A stretch of 64,000 nucleotides of DNA, taken from positions 2,636,501 to 2,700,500 of the forward strand of contig NC_090127.1 in NCBI RefSeq assembly GCF_023973825.1, given 5' to 3'. This DNA comes from Plasmodium brasilianum (taxonomy: Eukaryota > Apicomplexa > Aconoidasida > Haemosporida > Plasmodiidae). Position numbers and translations under genes: made by a program. Under the pieces are notes generated by a model. That model saw only the letters and a program-made list of their open reading frames with translations, had not been told where the DNA came from and searched no databases. Numbering within the stretch: position 1 is the stretch's first letter; each line of letters begins with the position of its first letter. Of this stretch, positions 47,227-58,730 are shown piece by piece.

Positions 47227-47599
47227 CAAAATTTAACAGCAATTTTGTTTGCCTCTTTTCTACTGAGAAAATTGCCACTACAGATAAAACTAAGACGCAA
47301 ATGTGTAAAATGAAAAAAACTTGAAAGCACGTTACTACCTGTTAATATAAACTATATTCGCAAATATTAAAATTTGCTTCTTTTAAAATGGAACACAGAA
47401 CATTTTTCGTTCATGGCTGCAAAATTTTAAAACTGTTCAACTACATTATAAATTATAATATTTTTGGTAAATTATAAAATGTTGTATTCAATTTCTAAAT
47501 TTTGTATTTTTAAATAACAAAGGTTTTTGAATTATATATAATTAAGTTAACAGGAGTAACAATAAATTGAATAAAAGATATTGTTAAATGAGGAAAAAA

Positions 47600-47675
47600 A
47601 AAAAAAAAAAAAAAAAAAGATAAAGATAAAGATAAAGATAAAGATAAAGATAAAAATAAAAATAAAAATAAAAAC
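47600..47675. repeat. (AAAGAT)n / (AAAAAT)n hexamer microsatellite
   Basis: A run of A23 is followed by about six AAAGAT and four AAAAAT units. Intergenic. Confidence 0.9.
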
Positions 47676-48393
47676 AAATTTAATTACGTTAAATTTTTTT
47701 AAAAAATGTAGAAAATGCATACAACAATACACTTTTTTCTTTTTTTTTTTTGATTGTTCTTTCATTTTTTTTCATTGTCATGCTAGCCTCAACACTCTAT
47801 GAAGCTATACAATTTAAAAAGACAAATATGAGAAGTAATAATCAATAACACCAATATTAAATTATGTATTATTCAGTTAGATTATCACTCTTCTTTTGAT
47901 TAAAGCAACTACAGGTAAAAAAAAAAAAAAAAGAGGAGTTATATAAATATTATATATATTTATCTATCTACATATATATATATAAAATAATGTAACATAT
48001 AACATACGCGCTAAGATTATTTCATTCGGGTATATATTTTCAATTACAAATAATAAAATGTATTTTTATTTTTTTTTTTGCTTTCTTGTTTTACTTCATT
48101 TTTGTCTATTTTTTTATTTTATTTTTATTTTAATGCTTTATTTAAAGAAAAATTCCACCGAAATGTGCACTTCTTCGATGAAATTTTAAATATTTATAAA
48201 ATTGACAAAACGCTTGTATTATTTTTATAGATCATTTTAATTATATATGTAAATAAAAAAAATCAAAAAAACAATAACAAAACAAATGTACAGAAACATG
48301 TATTAATAATATCTGATGGTATATTATAACTAATTTTATCTTCAGTAGTTTTGTTATTTAACTTCTTTACATGAGCTATTATTCGTTACTTCT

Positions 48394-48651
48394 CTAACAT
48401 GAATATTCGTATATTGAATGTGTATCACGATTTAGAAAAATACCAAAGTTGTTCATTTTGCTCTCTAATTTGTATATATAGATATGCATATAGTATATGC
48501 ATATTATGCCGGGTTTTATAAAACTTATTAGGTCTTCTTTAAATACACAAACCAAATATTTATGCAAAAAACTCGCGAATACTTGTAAAAACTCATGTAC
48601 ATGTTTACAGAGATATTTTAACTTCAACACAACTTTAAGTAATAGATCCAT
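48394..48651 (-). CDS. Weak candidate small ORF, possibly part of a spliced gene
   Basis: An 85-residue open frame, MDLLLKVVLKLKYLCKHVHE followed by FLQVFASFLHKYLVCVFKED and LISFIKPG, with a helical, amphipathic look in its first 50 residues. The middle (IICIYYMHIYIY) is (TATG)n-derived and the end (MNNFGIFLNRDTHSIYEYSC) again looks protein-like. This mixture suggests two short exons around a repeat-bearing intron. A further coding-like start, MKKILKEVEMKKLTG, lies at about 48812. No family recognised. Confidence 0.25.
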   Translation of the reverse strand: MDLLLKVVLKLKYLCKHVHEFLQVFASFLHKYLVCVFKEDLISFIKPGIICIYYMHIYIYKLESKMNNFGIFLNRDTHSIYEYSC

Positions 48652-49523
48652 GACGCAAATAATACAGTTGTAATATTATTAAAGACAAACATTTTTTTTT
48701 TTTTTTTTTTGTGCAATAATATCAGCAATTTATTAGAAATATGTATGACGTAACGCAGACTAAATATACCAGTAAGTTTTTTCATTTCTACTTCTTTTAA
48801 TATTTTTTTCATTTATTCTTTTCATTCACTTTTATTTACTTTTATGCTTTTTTTTTTTTTTTTTTCATTCTGAAAAATCTAAAAAAAAAAAAAGAAAAAA
48901 AGAAAAAAAATATAATAATTTTTAGTGCATGTTAAAAAGTAGTTAACGTTTTGGCCAATCACACTGAGAATTATAGTACTGTACTTTTATTAATATATGT
49001 ATACGCCATTATATTTTTCCATTTCGTTAATTAGATATTCATTAGACATGTCACCCGCTACATTAGACGTATTTTTAATTTAAACTTCCTCTTAAGTAGT
49101 GTTAGTAATAAAGATACAAAAAAAAAAAAAAACGAAAATACAAAAAAGGAGAAAATTTCAACAAACGATTGTTATATGTACGTTTTGTACGTACTCGTAT
49201 GTATGTATGTATATATATTCGTATGTATATACATGTACACATGTGTATATGTGAGAAAATCTTAATTGAACTAGTTACCTTTAAGATGATTGAAAAAAAA
49301 TGCATACATATATATTCCTCCAAATATGTTGAATTACTAGACCCAATTATTATTTGCACATCTTTTCCTTTTCCTACTCCCTCGAAAATTTTAAAGAATA
49401 AAAATTAATATGTTCTGGCAAATACATGCAATAAATATACAAACATATACATATGTGTGCATGTTGCACATCCATGTACATATGCAAGTTGCGCATCCTT
49501 CTGAACTCCTTATCCGAAGCTCC

Positions 49524-51041
49524 CTAAATTAATTCGTTGCTCTTTTTTTTATATTTCTTGTACGATATTAGCGATGACGAGCGGTTGGGGGAAGGGCATC
49601 CCCCATGCAAAACTACCGTCTTGTACTCGTTCGAATTTGCAAGATAGGAATCATAGTCTTTTCTATTTAAAGAGATGGAGTCAATACTACTACTTTTATC
49701 TTTAATTAAATTTTCTGAATATTTGTCATCAATTTTAAGCATAGTATCAAAATACTTTTTATAATCATCAAAATTATTTTTACTGCTGTTTTTACGTCCA
49801 TCTGGATTAGTCACGTCCAAATTATTTTCAAGATTACAATTTTTACATTTTTTACACATTTCTTGCTCCGTTAATTTCTGAATAATACTTTCTTTATTTT
49901 TGTATTCATTTACATTTGTAGTCATATGCATATCTGATATTTTCGGCAAAAACCAAGGGTGTCCTAAAGCTTGCATAGCTGTACATCTATCATCTGGATT
50001 TTTACTACACATCCACAATATAATTTCTTTTACATTTTCTGACTTAGTTAGCCAATGTTTCGTATTAAAACTAATATGACATCTCATATTTTTTTTAAAA
50101 ATTTCTTTCACATTATTACCTCTAAATGGCGGGTAACCACAGAGTATATTAAACAATATAACACCTAAACTGAATATGTCAACTTTAGTACCATACGATG
50201 CATATTTTAATATTTCTGGGGCAACATAACCTGGAGAACCACATCTCATATTCATCGATGGACTATTCAAAAAAGAGGCTAACCCAAAATCTATAATCTT
50301 TAATGAGCTAGGATCATTCACATTTTCAAGCATTAAATTTTCCATCTTTAAATCTCGATGTACGACACCATTAGAATGTAATGCTTCTAAAGCTATTAAA
50401 ATTCTTTTAATTGCTTTTTTAGCTACTTGTTCTGTATAAGGACCGTTGTTATTTAGATATTCAAATAACTCACCACCTTTTAAATATTCTAATACAAGAT
50501 ATACAAATCCTTCTTGCTCATATGCTGATATTAATTTTATTATATATTTATGCATAACTTTTCTTAATACTTCTATTTCTGTATATACATTAGATTCCTT
50601 TACCTTTGATTTGTCTACTTCCTTAACAACTACTCTGTTACCATATAATATATTTGTACCAATGTACGCTGTGGAAAAACTTCCCTTCCCTATCTTTTTG
50701 TTTAAAACGTATACATTTTTAAAACCTAATATAGGGAAACCCAGCATATTGAAAAATTGACTCATTTCACTAAATTCATCTTTACTTCTACACTGAAATT
50801 GATATTCCTCATTTGCTGTTATTATATGAATACATGGTCCTATCTCTGTTATGTTATTAATTATTCGACACCCTTTCAAAGGTACTGTAAATTCTGGATT
50901 CTCCTGATATATATATGTCCAACATAATAAATAAGGATTCTTCTTCTCATCATATATTAAGGACACATGAGATGCAGCGCCTGTTGCTAAGGGAAATTCT
51001 ATTCTTTTCCCTTTAAATAATTGTTGATACCTTTTTTCCAT
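49524..51041 (-). CDS. PK2: Protein kinase PK2 (CAMK-type Ser/Thr kinase with N-terminal PH-like region)
   Basis: A single exon of 505 residues. The kinase domain (about 111-376) has the glycine loop GKGSFS (118-123), catalytic lysine K140 in VVVKEV, the hinge region YLVLEYLKGGELFEYL, HRDLKMEN (HRD 228-230), DFG (251-253), GSPGYVAPE (268-276) and the subdomain IX block VDIFSLGVILFNILCGYPPF. Residues 1-108 precede the kinase and look like a PH-type beta-sandwich (FPLATGAASHVSLIYD, CRIINNITEIGPCIHI). The tail after 380 is Lys/Asn/Ser-rich with a Cys cluster (MCKKCKNCN). In P. falciparum PK2 is a calmodulin-responsive CAMK kinase with a PH domain implicated in secretion of invasion organelles (from memory). 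Order next to ACS11 agrees. Length is close to the falciparum protein. Confidence 0.93.
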   Translation of the reverse strand: MEKRYQQLFKGKRIEFPLATGAASHVSLIYDEKKNPYLLCWTYIYQENPEFTVPLKGCRIINNITEIGPCIHIITANEEYQFQCRSKDEFSEMSQFFNMLGFPILGFKNVYVLNKKIGKGSFSTAYIGTNILYGNRVVVKEVDKSKVKESNVYTEIEVLRKVMHKYIIKLISAYEQEGFVYLVLEYLKGGELFEYLNNNGPYTEQVAKKAIKRILIALEALHSNGVVHRDLKMENLMLENVNDPSSLKIIDFGLASFLNSPSMNMRCGSPGYVAPEILKYASYGTKVDIFSLGVILFNILCGYPPFRGNNVKEIFKKNMRCHISFNTKHWLTKSENVKEIILWMCSKNPDDRCTAMQALGHPWFLPKISDMHMTTNVNEYKNKESIIQKLTEQEMCKKCKNCNLENNLDVTNPDGRKNSSKNNFDDYKKYFDTMLKIDDKYSENLIKDKSSSIDSISLNRKDYDSYLANSNEYKTVVLHGGCPSPNRSSSLISYKKYKKKSNELI

Positions 51042-51616
51042 AATTCAGTATGCGCAAATGTTTACTTTGCTGGTTTATCCTCTTGTTAGTTTGCTTGTCC
51101 TATTTCACTCTTTCTTTTGTGACTATGCCAAATAAATGTAATTGGAGGTAAAAAATTTTCACGTGTTATAGTTTGCCATAAAAACAAAAACATATGTAGA
51201 AAACAAGAATATTTAAGGCTCAAATTTAAAAAATGAACAAAAGAAAAAAAGAATAAAGAGAAAAGAAAAAAGGGGAAATATAAAGATCTTATCTTTGAAT
51301 TTACGTTAAACCACAAAAAAAAAAAAAAAAAAAAAGATCAATCAAGGTAAGAATAAATATCAATAACAATGTCTATACCTGTACCCATCGATGTATGACT
51401 ATACATATATATATATATATATATGCGCACATATAAAAATATGTGTAATATATGCTCATTAAAATTTTTGCATATACAGAGTAAATTATGGACACAATAA
51501 AAAAAAACAAGTTAATATTAAAAAATGAGGGAAATTACGTAAAAGTGGCAAGTGATGGAAGTGAAATGTTTACACATAAAGAACCATACACATATACATA
51601 GCGTATATACATAAAC

Positions 51617-51660
<44 letters not shown>

Positions 51661-51897
51661 ATGCACATATACACCTTCATATATTAATGAAAGACAAATA
51701 GCATTCAAAAGTAGATTATTTGAATCATCACAAATACCACCAATGTATGTGTATGTGCATACTTATATGTGTATATATGTGGTAGGATAAAGGTTTAAAA
51801 ACAAAAATAATAATAATATGGAGGCGGGTTATTCTTTTTAAATATTAATAAAACAATGTAGGTTCTTTAAAACAAGTAAGACTCCCTTACAAATTAA

Positions 51898-51928
<31 letters not shown>

Positions 51929-51940
51929 TACAAAAGGTTA

Positions 51941-51983
<43 letters not shown>

Positions 51984-53956
51984 TTACATATATCTTTATA
52001 TATATACGCATTATACACAAAGTCATTTTATAACATTCTATTATATTTGTAATGTGACGAAAACTTCTATGTCACTTTAGATTGTTTAGTTTTATAATTC
52101 TTTCATCTTGGTATAGTTAACAACCAATAAATTACAGTACTCTCATATTACTCATCTTTTAATTTATTTTTACGTTTGCCATATACTCCAAATTATTTGT
52201 AATCTGATAGTAAATTTTCTCCAAAAGCAATATCTATTAATTTTTTTTTTTTTTCCTTCGATCATTCGCTTTATATTTTTTAAATTATGTGTGTACGTAT
52301 GTATATATTTGCATATATGTGTGTACATGCTTATACAGGTGTACACTTGTGTACATGTTTGTGTATACACGTGTATATATGTATATATATATTTACATGC
52401 ATATGTATATGTATATGTATATGAATATAAATATGTATATGTATATGTGTATATATGTGTGTATATACATACATATAAACTAAGATAAGCACATATATAA
52501 AACTGTTTACATAAAATGCTATTTACAAATCACCAAAAAATATATTTTCGTAAAGAACATTGAACTTTACAGGTTAATACACTTATATGGTAAAATTTTA
52601 TATGCAGACATGCAATTTGAATTATGAATTAAAAATTAAAAAAAAAAAGGAAAATTCAATTGAAAATAAACGAACCTAAGCATTTTTATTGAAAGTAGTA
52701 ATATAGTAGAATCCTACATGTTACACAAAAAAAAAAAAAAGGAAAAGGTAAAATAATGTGTAAGGTTAAAAAAAAGGAGTAAAAAATGTATTTTTTAGAA
52801 AATTCGATTGTACAATATAAATTTGATAAATAACCAAATTAATGACATTAAAAGTAAAATAAATTTTTATACAAATATATATAGAGGGGGGAAAAATAAA
52901 AAATAAAAAAAAACTATACCAGAAAAAGGGAAGTAGCAAAAAATTATTAACGGACTTGTTAATAATTATTTTTTAAAGCTGTTGTTCATAAAAAAAAAAA
53001 AAAAAAAAAAAAAAAGCCTAACTTGTTCATTTAATTTCATATATAGAAATAAATAATTTCATATATATGATTTAATTAAAAAAAAAAAAAAAAAGCAAAA
53101 GAACAGAGTAGATTGAAAAAAAACAAATTAAGTTGTCAGAAAATTTTTGGTGTTTTTTTTTTTTTTTTTTCCTGATTCTGTTGCTCCCTACTGAACAAAA
53201 TTTAATGGCAACAGTTACTGAAATTACTGTAAGTTTACGTTATTGGAAATTTAAAAATTATCGGTGTACCATTCAAAGTTTTTTCAGTTTGTAACAATAT
53301 TTATATATAATATATATATTAACTTTTTTTTTTTTGTTACAAAATTTTTAAGGTTCTTAACTGCTAAAAAAAAAAAAAATTTATATATATCAAAAAAAAG
53401 AGAGAAGGCAAAATACAATAAACTTTTTTCAAATGTTAGATAAAAGGATGAGTACTTAATTTCATATATATAAAGAATATAAATTAAAGTACAAAAGAAA
53501 AAAAAAAAAAAATAGCGATTTATGAAACAAATATATTATTTCTTTATCATATAAAATTCTACAAATAAAAAGGTTTATTATTAAGTTCCAAATAGAATGA
53601 AATTTTAAAGAACACATAATAATATGCTACAACATAACCTGCGCACACATTACAGCTAACTTAACCTTTTTTTTTTTTTTTTTTTTTTTCATTATGTTTT
53701 ATTATTGCATGTTCATAATTTTTTTTTTTTTTTTATAACATCCATATTAATGCATACACATGAACACGCACACAAAAAAAAAAAAAAAAAAAAACTGTAA
53801 TAAGAAAAAAGGAGAAATTTTATTTAAGCCTTTTTTTTTTTTTTTACTATAAAAGGAAAAAATATAAAAAAAATACGGGTAAATTTACTAAAGGAACATG
53901 AATTAAAACAAACGTTTCAGCGAATATAAATTTAGTAAAATGATAGTTTATAATTC
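51042..53956. other. 2.9 kb intergenic region upstream of PK2, no firm gene
   Basis: Extremely A/T-rich. It holds (TA)n at 51405-51424, 51625-51662 and 51942-51980, TATG microsatellites at 52285-52480, and A or T runs at 51315-51335, 52990-53016, 53150-53171, 53667-53690, 53725-53736 and 53776-53793. A short open stretch MATVTEIT with a GTAAGT donor occurs at about 53204. No complete gene can be built. Confidence 0.55.
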
Positions 53957-54546
53957 CTAATGTTGTGCTTTATTCTCCAAGATTGGAATTAAGCTTAATT
54001 GTTCTCGTGTTAACTTATGTTTTAAAAAGCTCAAGAATATGTAGTATGTTATTACATTGGTAAAACTGTTCTGTAAAAAAATAAAATAAGAAATTCCTCA
54101 GCTTAGAAGATCTAATGTAAATATAAAATAAATTTGGAGAGTAATGCTTTTGTTTTTACGTCATTTCTTGCTTTGTTTTTACGTCATTTCTTGCTTTGTT
54201 TTTACGTTATTTCTTGTTTCATTTTTACTTCATTTCTTGCTTCATTTTTACTTCATTTCTTGCTTCATTTTTACTTCATTTCTTGCTTTATTTTTACTTC
54301 ATTTCTTGCTTCATTTTTACTTCATTTCTTGCTTCATTTTTACTTCATTTCTTGCTTCATTTTTACGTCATTTCTTGCTTCATTTTTACGTCAATTTTTG
54401 CTTCCTTTCCAAGTTCTTTTCTGCTTTATTTTTACCAGTTTTCTGTAGTCTTTTTTTTCACTATGCAACCTATTAAAACAAAATAGGTAATCGAAGTAGA
54501 GGTTCAGTTTTGCCGAGCTTATATAAGGATTATCTCCCAGTTTCAT
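53957..54546 (-). CDS. Candidate 74-residue two-exon protein, unrecognised
   Basis: Exon 1 at 54546..54436 codes MKLGDNPYISSAKLNLYFDY followed by LFCFNRLHSEKKDYRKL, with donor GTAAAA. Exon 2 at 54070..53957 codes NSFTNVITYYIFLSFLKHKL followed by TREQLSLIPILENKAQH and a stop. The join is phase 0 and the acceptor has a T-rich tract ending TTTTTTACAG. The intron is filled with a 23-bp minisatellite that contains stops in the gene's direction. The two exons have ordinary protein composition, unlike the flanks. Exon 2 faintly recalls the FL..LK.HKLT segment of RNA polymerase III subunit RPC9, but length and the rest do not fit, so I leave it unnamed. Confidence 0.45.
54150..54400. repeat. 23-bp minisatellite (CTTCATTTTTACTTCATTTCTTG)
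   Basis: About 11 tandem copies of a 23-base unit, with CGTCA variants at both edges. Because 23 is not a multiple of three, each copy shifts frame, giving parallel open frames in all three plus frames that are not genes. It lies within the intron of the candidate minus-strand gene. Confidence 0.93.
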
Positions 54547-55413
54547 AGAAAATGGAATTATATATAAAAATAAAATAAAAAAATAAAAAAAAAAACTATA
54601 CGAAGGGTTTTAATTAATTAGAACTGCTAAGTTAAATCATTTAAGTATACTTATAACATTGAACGTTCACAAAATAAAAAAACCTTTTAATGTTAATAGA
54701 AAAAAATTGCATGAACTCATATAACATAACGTTAGTTTATACAAAGTTAATCAAAAAGTTCACAAACAAATAAACGGATTAATAAGCGTGCATATATATA
54801 TTTGTATAAACATATATATATGCTTTTTTGTGAGGAAAATTGTGAAATGACATTTCTCCTTTTTTATTACAGGCGCTGATTTAAAATAAATCAACATTTT
54901 TCTTTCCTTTTTTTTTTTTTTCAACTTCTCTTTATAAATGAGAATATATGGTTCTTAATATGTTTTATAAAGAGACCAATAAATTCAAAAATTATAAAAA
55001 AGAAAAAAGAAATCGTACTACTGCGTAAACATACAAACTCAAGCTGTATGAAGTGTATACGCATATGCTTCCGTTTTCCTTTGTGTTCTATTGAAAAACA
55101 GTAACACCACTAATTATGATTTTAAAAAATACAATAAAAAAAAATATTTGGATAAACATTATAATTATCCCAAATAATAACAAAAAAAAAAAAAATATAA
55201 ATAAATATTAGGGTAACACTTACAATATAAATATATATATATATATTATAGTACAACCCTTAATGACTTTATTACTAATTTCAAATTGCGCTTAAACTTC
55301 TTGCTTCCATTGTTAACACAATTCTTTTAAGATATATATATTTTTTTCATATTTTATTTTTTTTATTTTACTTTATTTTTTATTTTATTCTCTTTGCTCA
55401 TTTTTGAGTAATA
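54547..55413. other. Intergenic region, no gene seen
   Basis: Between the candidate small gene's start and the 3' end of the HD-domain gene. A/T-rich with short A tracts and (TA)n near 55232-55249. Confidence 0.6.
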
Positions 55414-57804
55414 TCACTTCAAAATTTCTTTATATATAGGGGAGGTCTCTGAAAAAACATCATTAGATATAAATTTTAGATGTGCTTCTTTTGCTAAGTG
55501 AGCCACCTTTTTATTTTTACAGTATAATCTAACGTTACATTCTTCAAAATATCTAGGATGTGTGCCCCTATATTCCTTGTGTGCTATAAAAGCTTCATTT
55601 TCATTATCTGAACTAAAGAAATAAACGGAGTCGAGAGGATCGTTTGCACCTACTCCATAATTCAAATGATTCCAATCAATAATTATGTCATCTGGACTTA
55701 ATCCATGGGTATATCGAGCAATTCTGTCTTCGTTTGTTACATCTTTTAAATATTTTATTAATTTTGGTTCTGAAATATTAATTTCTGAAATGTATTTATA
55801 AGCATATTCTGAGTTTCTATCATGTATGACAGAGTTAATTAACTTTAAAGAATTTTTAATCTTTTCATCACAATCTACTTTTTGAGCTCTTTTTTTAATA
55901 TCATATATTATAGATGAATCCGTTAAATCAAGAAAAGAATCTAAGTCATGTAAAGATTCTGACCATTTAAATATATCATCTGCTAAACGAAATCCGTCAC
56001 ATAACATCAATTCCATAGCTCTGACTTTTCTATGTGTATATACTTGTTTAAATAGAGAAAATCTGTTCATGTAAACGGTCCACACAGGGTGTATTTCTTT
56101 AACGTTATAAGTAATATGCCCATTAATAACTGCACTTTGACAAATAATACGATTACAATTTAAGGATGGAAGAGTACCATTTGGTGGAGCTATGGCTGAA
56201 TCTCTTTGCAAATAATCAAATCTATCTGCATCTAAACCGTTTCTATTATTACATATAATGTCGAAGGATGCTTCTATTAAAGAATCTATAGGATCTAATC
56301 CACAAGTAGATTTATTATGTTCTCTTCCTTTTATTAACTTTTTTATAATCTTTATATCACTAACATCTATCATATCATCTTGATCAATTAAATTTTCAAT
56401 AATATGTTCTGCAATTTTAAGAGACATGGATGCATGATCCCATTTATTTTCTGTATCCTCTTTTTTATAATTCATAAAAAAAGTTTCAAATGTATGACTA
56501 AACGGGCCATGTCCTAAATCATGACATAATCCAGCTATCTGCACACATCGAAGCATTCTATTTAATTCTCCATGATATGCAGATAAATTAGCACGATTGC
56601 ATAAATGGGTAAAATATTTTGAAGATAAGAAACCAACCCCTATGCTATGTTCAAATCGAGTGTGAGTTGCACCAGGATAAACAAATTGGCAAGCTCCTAA
56701 CTGTGATAACTTTCTTAATCTTTGAAAAAATGGATTATCTATTATATTTTTAAATGTCCAATTATCAAATTCTATAAATTGATGAATTTTATCACAAATA
56801 GTTTTGGTATTTTTTATTTTCTTATTTTTACAATTGTATTCATTAAATTGATTAAAAATATTATTACAAAATATTCTTTTTTTTTTTACTTTTAAAATAA
56901 AATTAACAATTAATACAAATTCATAAAAGGATATACCCATATCATTTTTTATCCATTCAAATTCTTTTCGTTCTGATAATAACTTTTCAAATAAACTAAT
57001 ATTTCGAATATTATATAATTCAAACTTAGGCCATAAATGTCCTAAATTCAAATAAATGCACATCATTAAAATATCATTCGTTTCAATTATTTCATATATA
57101 AAATTTATTAATTTTTCTTTGTCCTTATCTGTTATGGGGAATATCTTAATTACGTCAGAGTTTATATATATGTCAAAGTAAACATAATCAACCTTGTTCT
57201 TCATATTTTTCCTCTCTTCCTTTATCTTTTCATAATAATCATACATCTCTTTTACCTCACTGCTGTTGCAATGTATAGAGTTCGGAATTATGTTATTCTC
57301 GTCTTTGTTATGTGTGCCATTGTTGTGATAGCTGTTGTTGTGTGTCCCACTGCTATATGCTCCGTTGCATATATCCTTATTATGCGCTCCGATAATATGC
57401 ATAGCGCTACTAACTGAACTTTTCAATAAAGTATTATAGTTGTTACATTTACCATTACTTGCTACACTAAGTGTATTATACAACTCTGTATCATGAGAAT
57501 TATGGCGATCACCATTTTCCTTTTTGAACTTATTATTTGCCGTATGATTACTATCGAAAATATGTTTATGTGGACTCCTTATTTTTACATTTAATGCATT
57601 ACTAATTTCAACATTTTCATCATTGCAAACGTCAGCACAATTTGTAAATTTAAAGAAGGAAACGGTATACATTAAATCGTATATTGTTCTTATATTCTTC
57701 ACTTCAAACGTTTGTAAAATTTTATCTTCCTTGTCCAGTGATATATTGCGTAAAAATGTTTCTACGCTGGAAAATTCATTTATATTACCAATATCAAATT
57801 TCAT
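55414..57804 (-). CDS. SAMHD1-like HD-domain dNTP triphosphohydrolase
   Basis: A single exon of 796 residues. The HD metal-binding set is visible: ATHTRFEHSIGVGFLS (H about 381-387), GLCHDLGHGPFSHTFE (HD about 425) and GLDADRFDYLQRDS (D about 525). NPFFQRLRKLSQLGACQFVY and YTHRKVRAMELMLCD match SAMHD1/dGTPase-type proteins, which cut dNTPs to nucleoside and triphosphate and lower dNTP pools. A helical segment just before the HD region (LGHLWPKFELYNIRNISLFE ... KNDMGISFYEFVLIVNFI) looks like a SAM domain, giving the SAM+HD architecture of SAMHD1. The first ~230 residues hold a His/Asn/Ser-rich insert. The start at 57804 follows (TA)n and a T tract. Whether it is activated by dGTP, as human SAMHD1 is, cannot be seen. 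Confidence 0.88.
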   Translation of the reverse strand: MKFDIGNINEFSSVETFLRNISLDKEDKILQTFEVKNIRTIYDLMYTVSFFKFTNCADVCNDENVEISNALNVKIRSPHKHIFDSNHTANNKFKKENGDRHNSHDTELYNTLSVASNGKCNNYNTLLKSSVSSAMHIIGAHNKDICNGAYSSGTHNNSYHNNGTHNKDENNIIPNSIHCNSSEVKEMYDYYEKIKEERKNMKNKVDYVYFDIYINSDVIKIFPITDKDKEKLINFIYEIIETNDILMMCIYLNLGHLWPKFELYNIRNISLFEKLLSERKEFEWIKNDMGISFYEFVLIVNFILKVKKKRIFCNNIFNQFNEYNCKNKKIKNTKTICDKIHQFIEFDNWTFKNIIDNPFFQRLRKLSQLGACQFVYPGATHTRFEHSIGVGFLSSKYFTHLCNRANLSAYHGELNRMLRCVQIAGLCHDLGHGPFSHTFETFFMNYKKEDTENKWDHASMSLKIAEHIIENLIDQDDMIDVSDIKIIKKLIKGREHNKSTCGLDPIDSLIEASFDIICNNRNGLDADRFDYLQRDSAIAPPNGTLPSLNCNRIICQSAVINGHITYNVKEIHPVWTVYMNRFSLFKQVYTHRKVRAMELMLCDGFRLADDIFKWSESLHDLDSFLDLTDSSIIYDIKKRAQKVDCDEKIKNSLKLINSVIHDRNSEYAYKYISEINISEPKLIKYLKDVTNEDRIARYTHGLSPDDIIIDWNHLNYGVGANDPLDSVYFFSSDNENEAFIAHKEYRGTHPRYFEECNVRLYCKNKKVAHLAKEAHLKFISNDVFSETSPIYKEILK

Positions 57805-58567
57805 GTTGATATATATATATATATATATATGTACATATATATTTTTTTTTGTAATTTATTTTTTTAGTATAATATTATATTTTTTACTTTTTCTTTTTTT
57901 GTGCAGTATTTTAACATTTAATTATTTATTTAATTATTCGCATATGTATTCTCTTAATTATTCGCATATGTATTCCCTTAATTATTTGCATATTTATTCT
58001 CTTAATTACTCGTTTATTTTTTGACTTATTTGTTTGGTTACGTTTTTATACTTTATATATTCATTTAGTTATACATATATTATTATTATTATTATTACTA
58101 TTATTATTATTTTATTTTATTTTTTTTTTTTTTTTTTTTGCTATATCCGGTAATGATACATTAAAAAATTAAAAAAAATGTGTTGATTCTACACATAATT
58201 CCTCACTACAACATTATGAACGGAAAATAAAACAATTCAAATAAATATACAAAATAACAAAATTAAAACCTAAATATATTCTACACATTCTAATAAAATT
58301 TTTTTAAAAATATTAAGATAAAAATTTGTGAATTGCGAATAAACTGCTAAAAAAATGATAAATTATAATTCTCAAAAAATTTGTTATATATATATATATA
58401 TATATATGAATGTATATATCTATATATGTATGTATATATGTATATGTGTATATATGTATATTTGTAAGTATGCATATATATAAGTATATATGTATTGTGT
58501 ATATATATATACGTATGCATGTTTAAAAACACGTGTATACATCATGCATACACATGCGCACATAAAA
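57805..58567. other. Upstream region of the HD-domain gene with a 24-bp array
   Basis: Contains (TA)n at 57808-57830, a 24-bp minisatellite at 57932-58022, (ATT)n at 58078-58108 with a T21 run, and TATG/TATA microsatellite at 58385-58515. No gene seen. Confidence 0.6.
57932..58022. repeat. 24-bp minisatellite (TTATTCGCATATGTATTCTCTTAA)
   Basis: Close to four tandem copies, 110-220 bases upstream of the HD-domain gene's start. The palindromic CATATG recurs in the first copies. Confidence 0.88.
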
Positions 58568-58690
58568 ATGCAGTTCAGTGTTGTGAGCTATGACGGAAAA
58601 GGGTTTATCAAAGCCAAGTAATTTTTTTTCCATATGGCGAAAAAAAATAAATAACTTTCTACTTATAAAATAAAATGGCAAGAAAGAATA

Positions 58691-58730
<40 letters not shown>

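Larger units (their letters stand above)
46008..49523. other. 3.5 kb convergent intergenic region with homopolymers and small arrays
   Basis: Contains a T33 run at 46056-46088, an A26 run near 46134-46159, (TA)n at 46390-46408, a 12-bp AGCGGCAAATAT array at 47133-47226, an AAAGAT/AAAAAT hexamer array at 47600-47675, and T tracts near 48690 and 48850. A weak minus-strand ORF lies at 48394-48651. The open frame at 47113-47313 is mostly the 12-bp array. Confidence 0.55.

Noticed and set aside
47113..47313. 66-codon plus-strand open frame (MNKQQTPKCSSKYSSKYSGK...)
   Set aside because: More than half is the 12-bp AGCGGCAAATAT array, including frame-shifting variants, with no splice or conservation support.
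53204..53233. MATVTEIT followed by a perfect GTAAGT donor
   Set aside because: The only downstream acceptors give a 12-residue product (MATVTEITVLNC); too little to call a gene.
51800..53956. Very AT-rich stretch as a possible centromere
   Set aside because: G/C bases are still scattered throughout and no kilobase-scale near-pure AT repeat core is seen.
54134..54486. Three parallel 96-110 codon Phe/Leu-rich open frames
   Set aside because: A 23-bp array rotates through the three frames, so each frame shows the same peptide; not coding.
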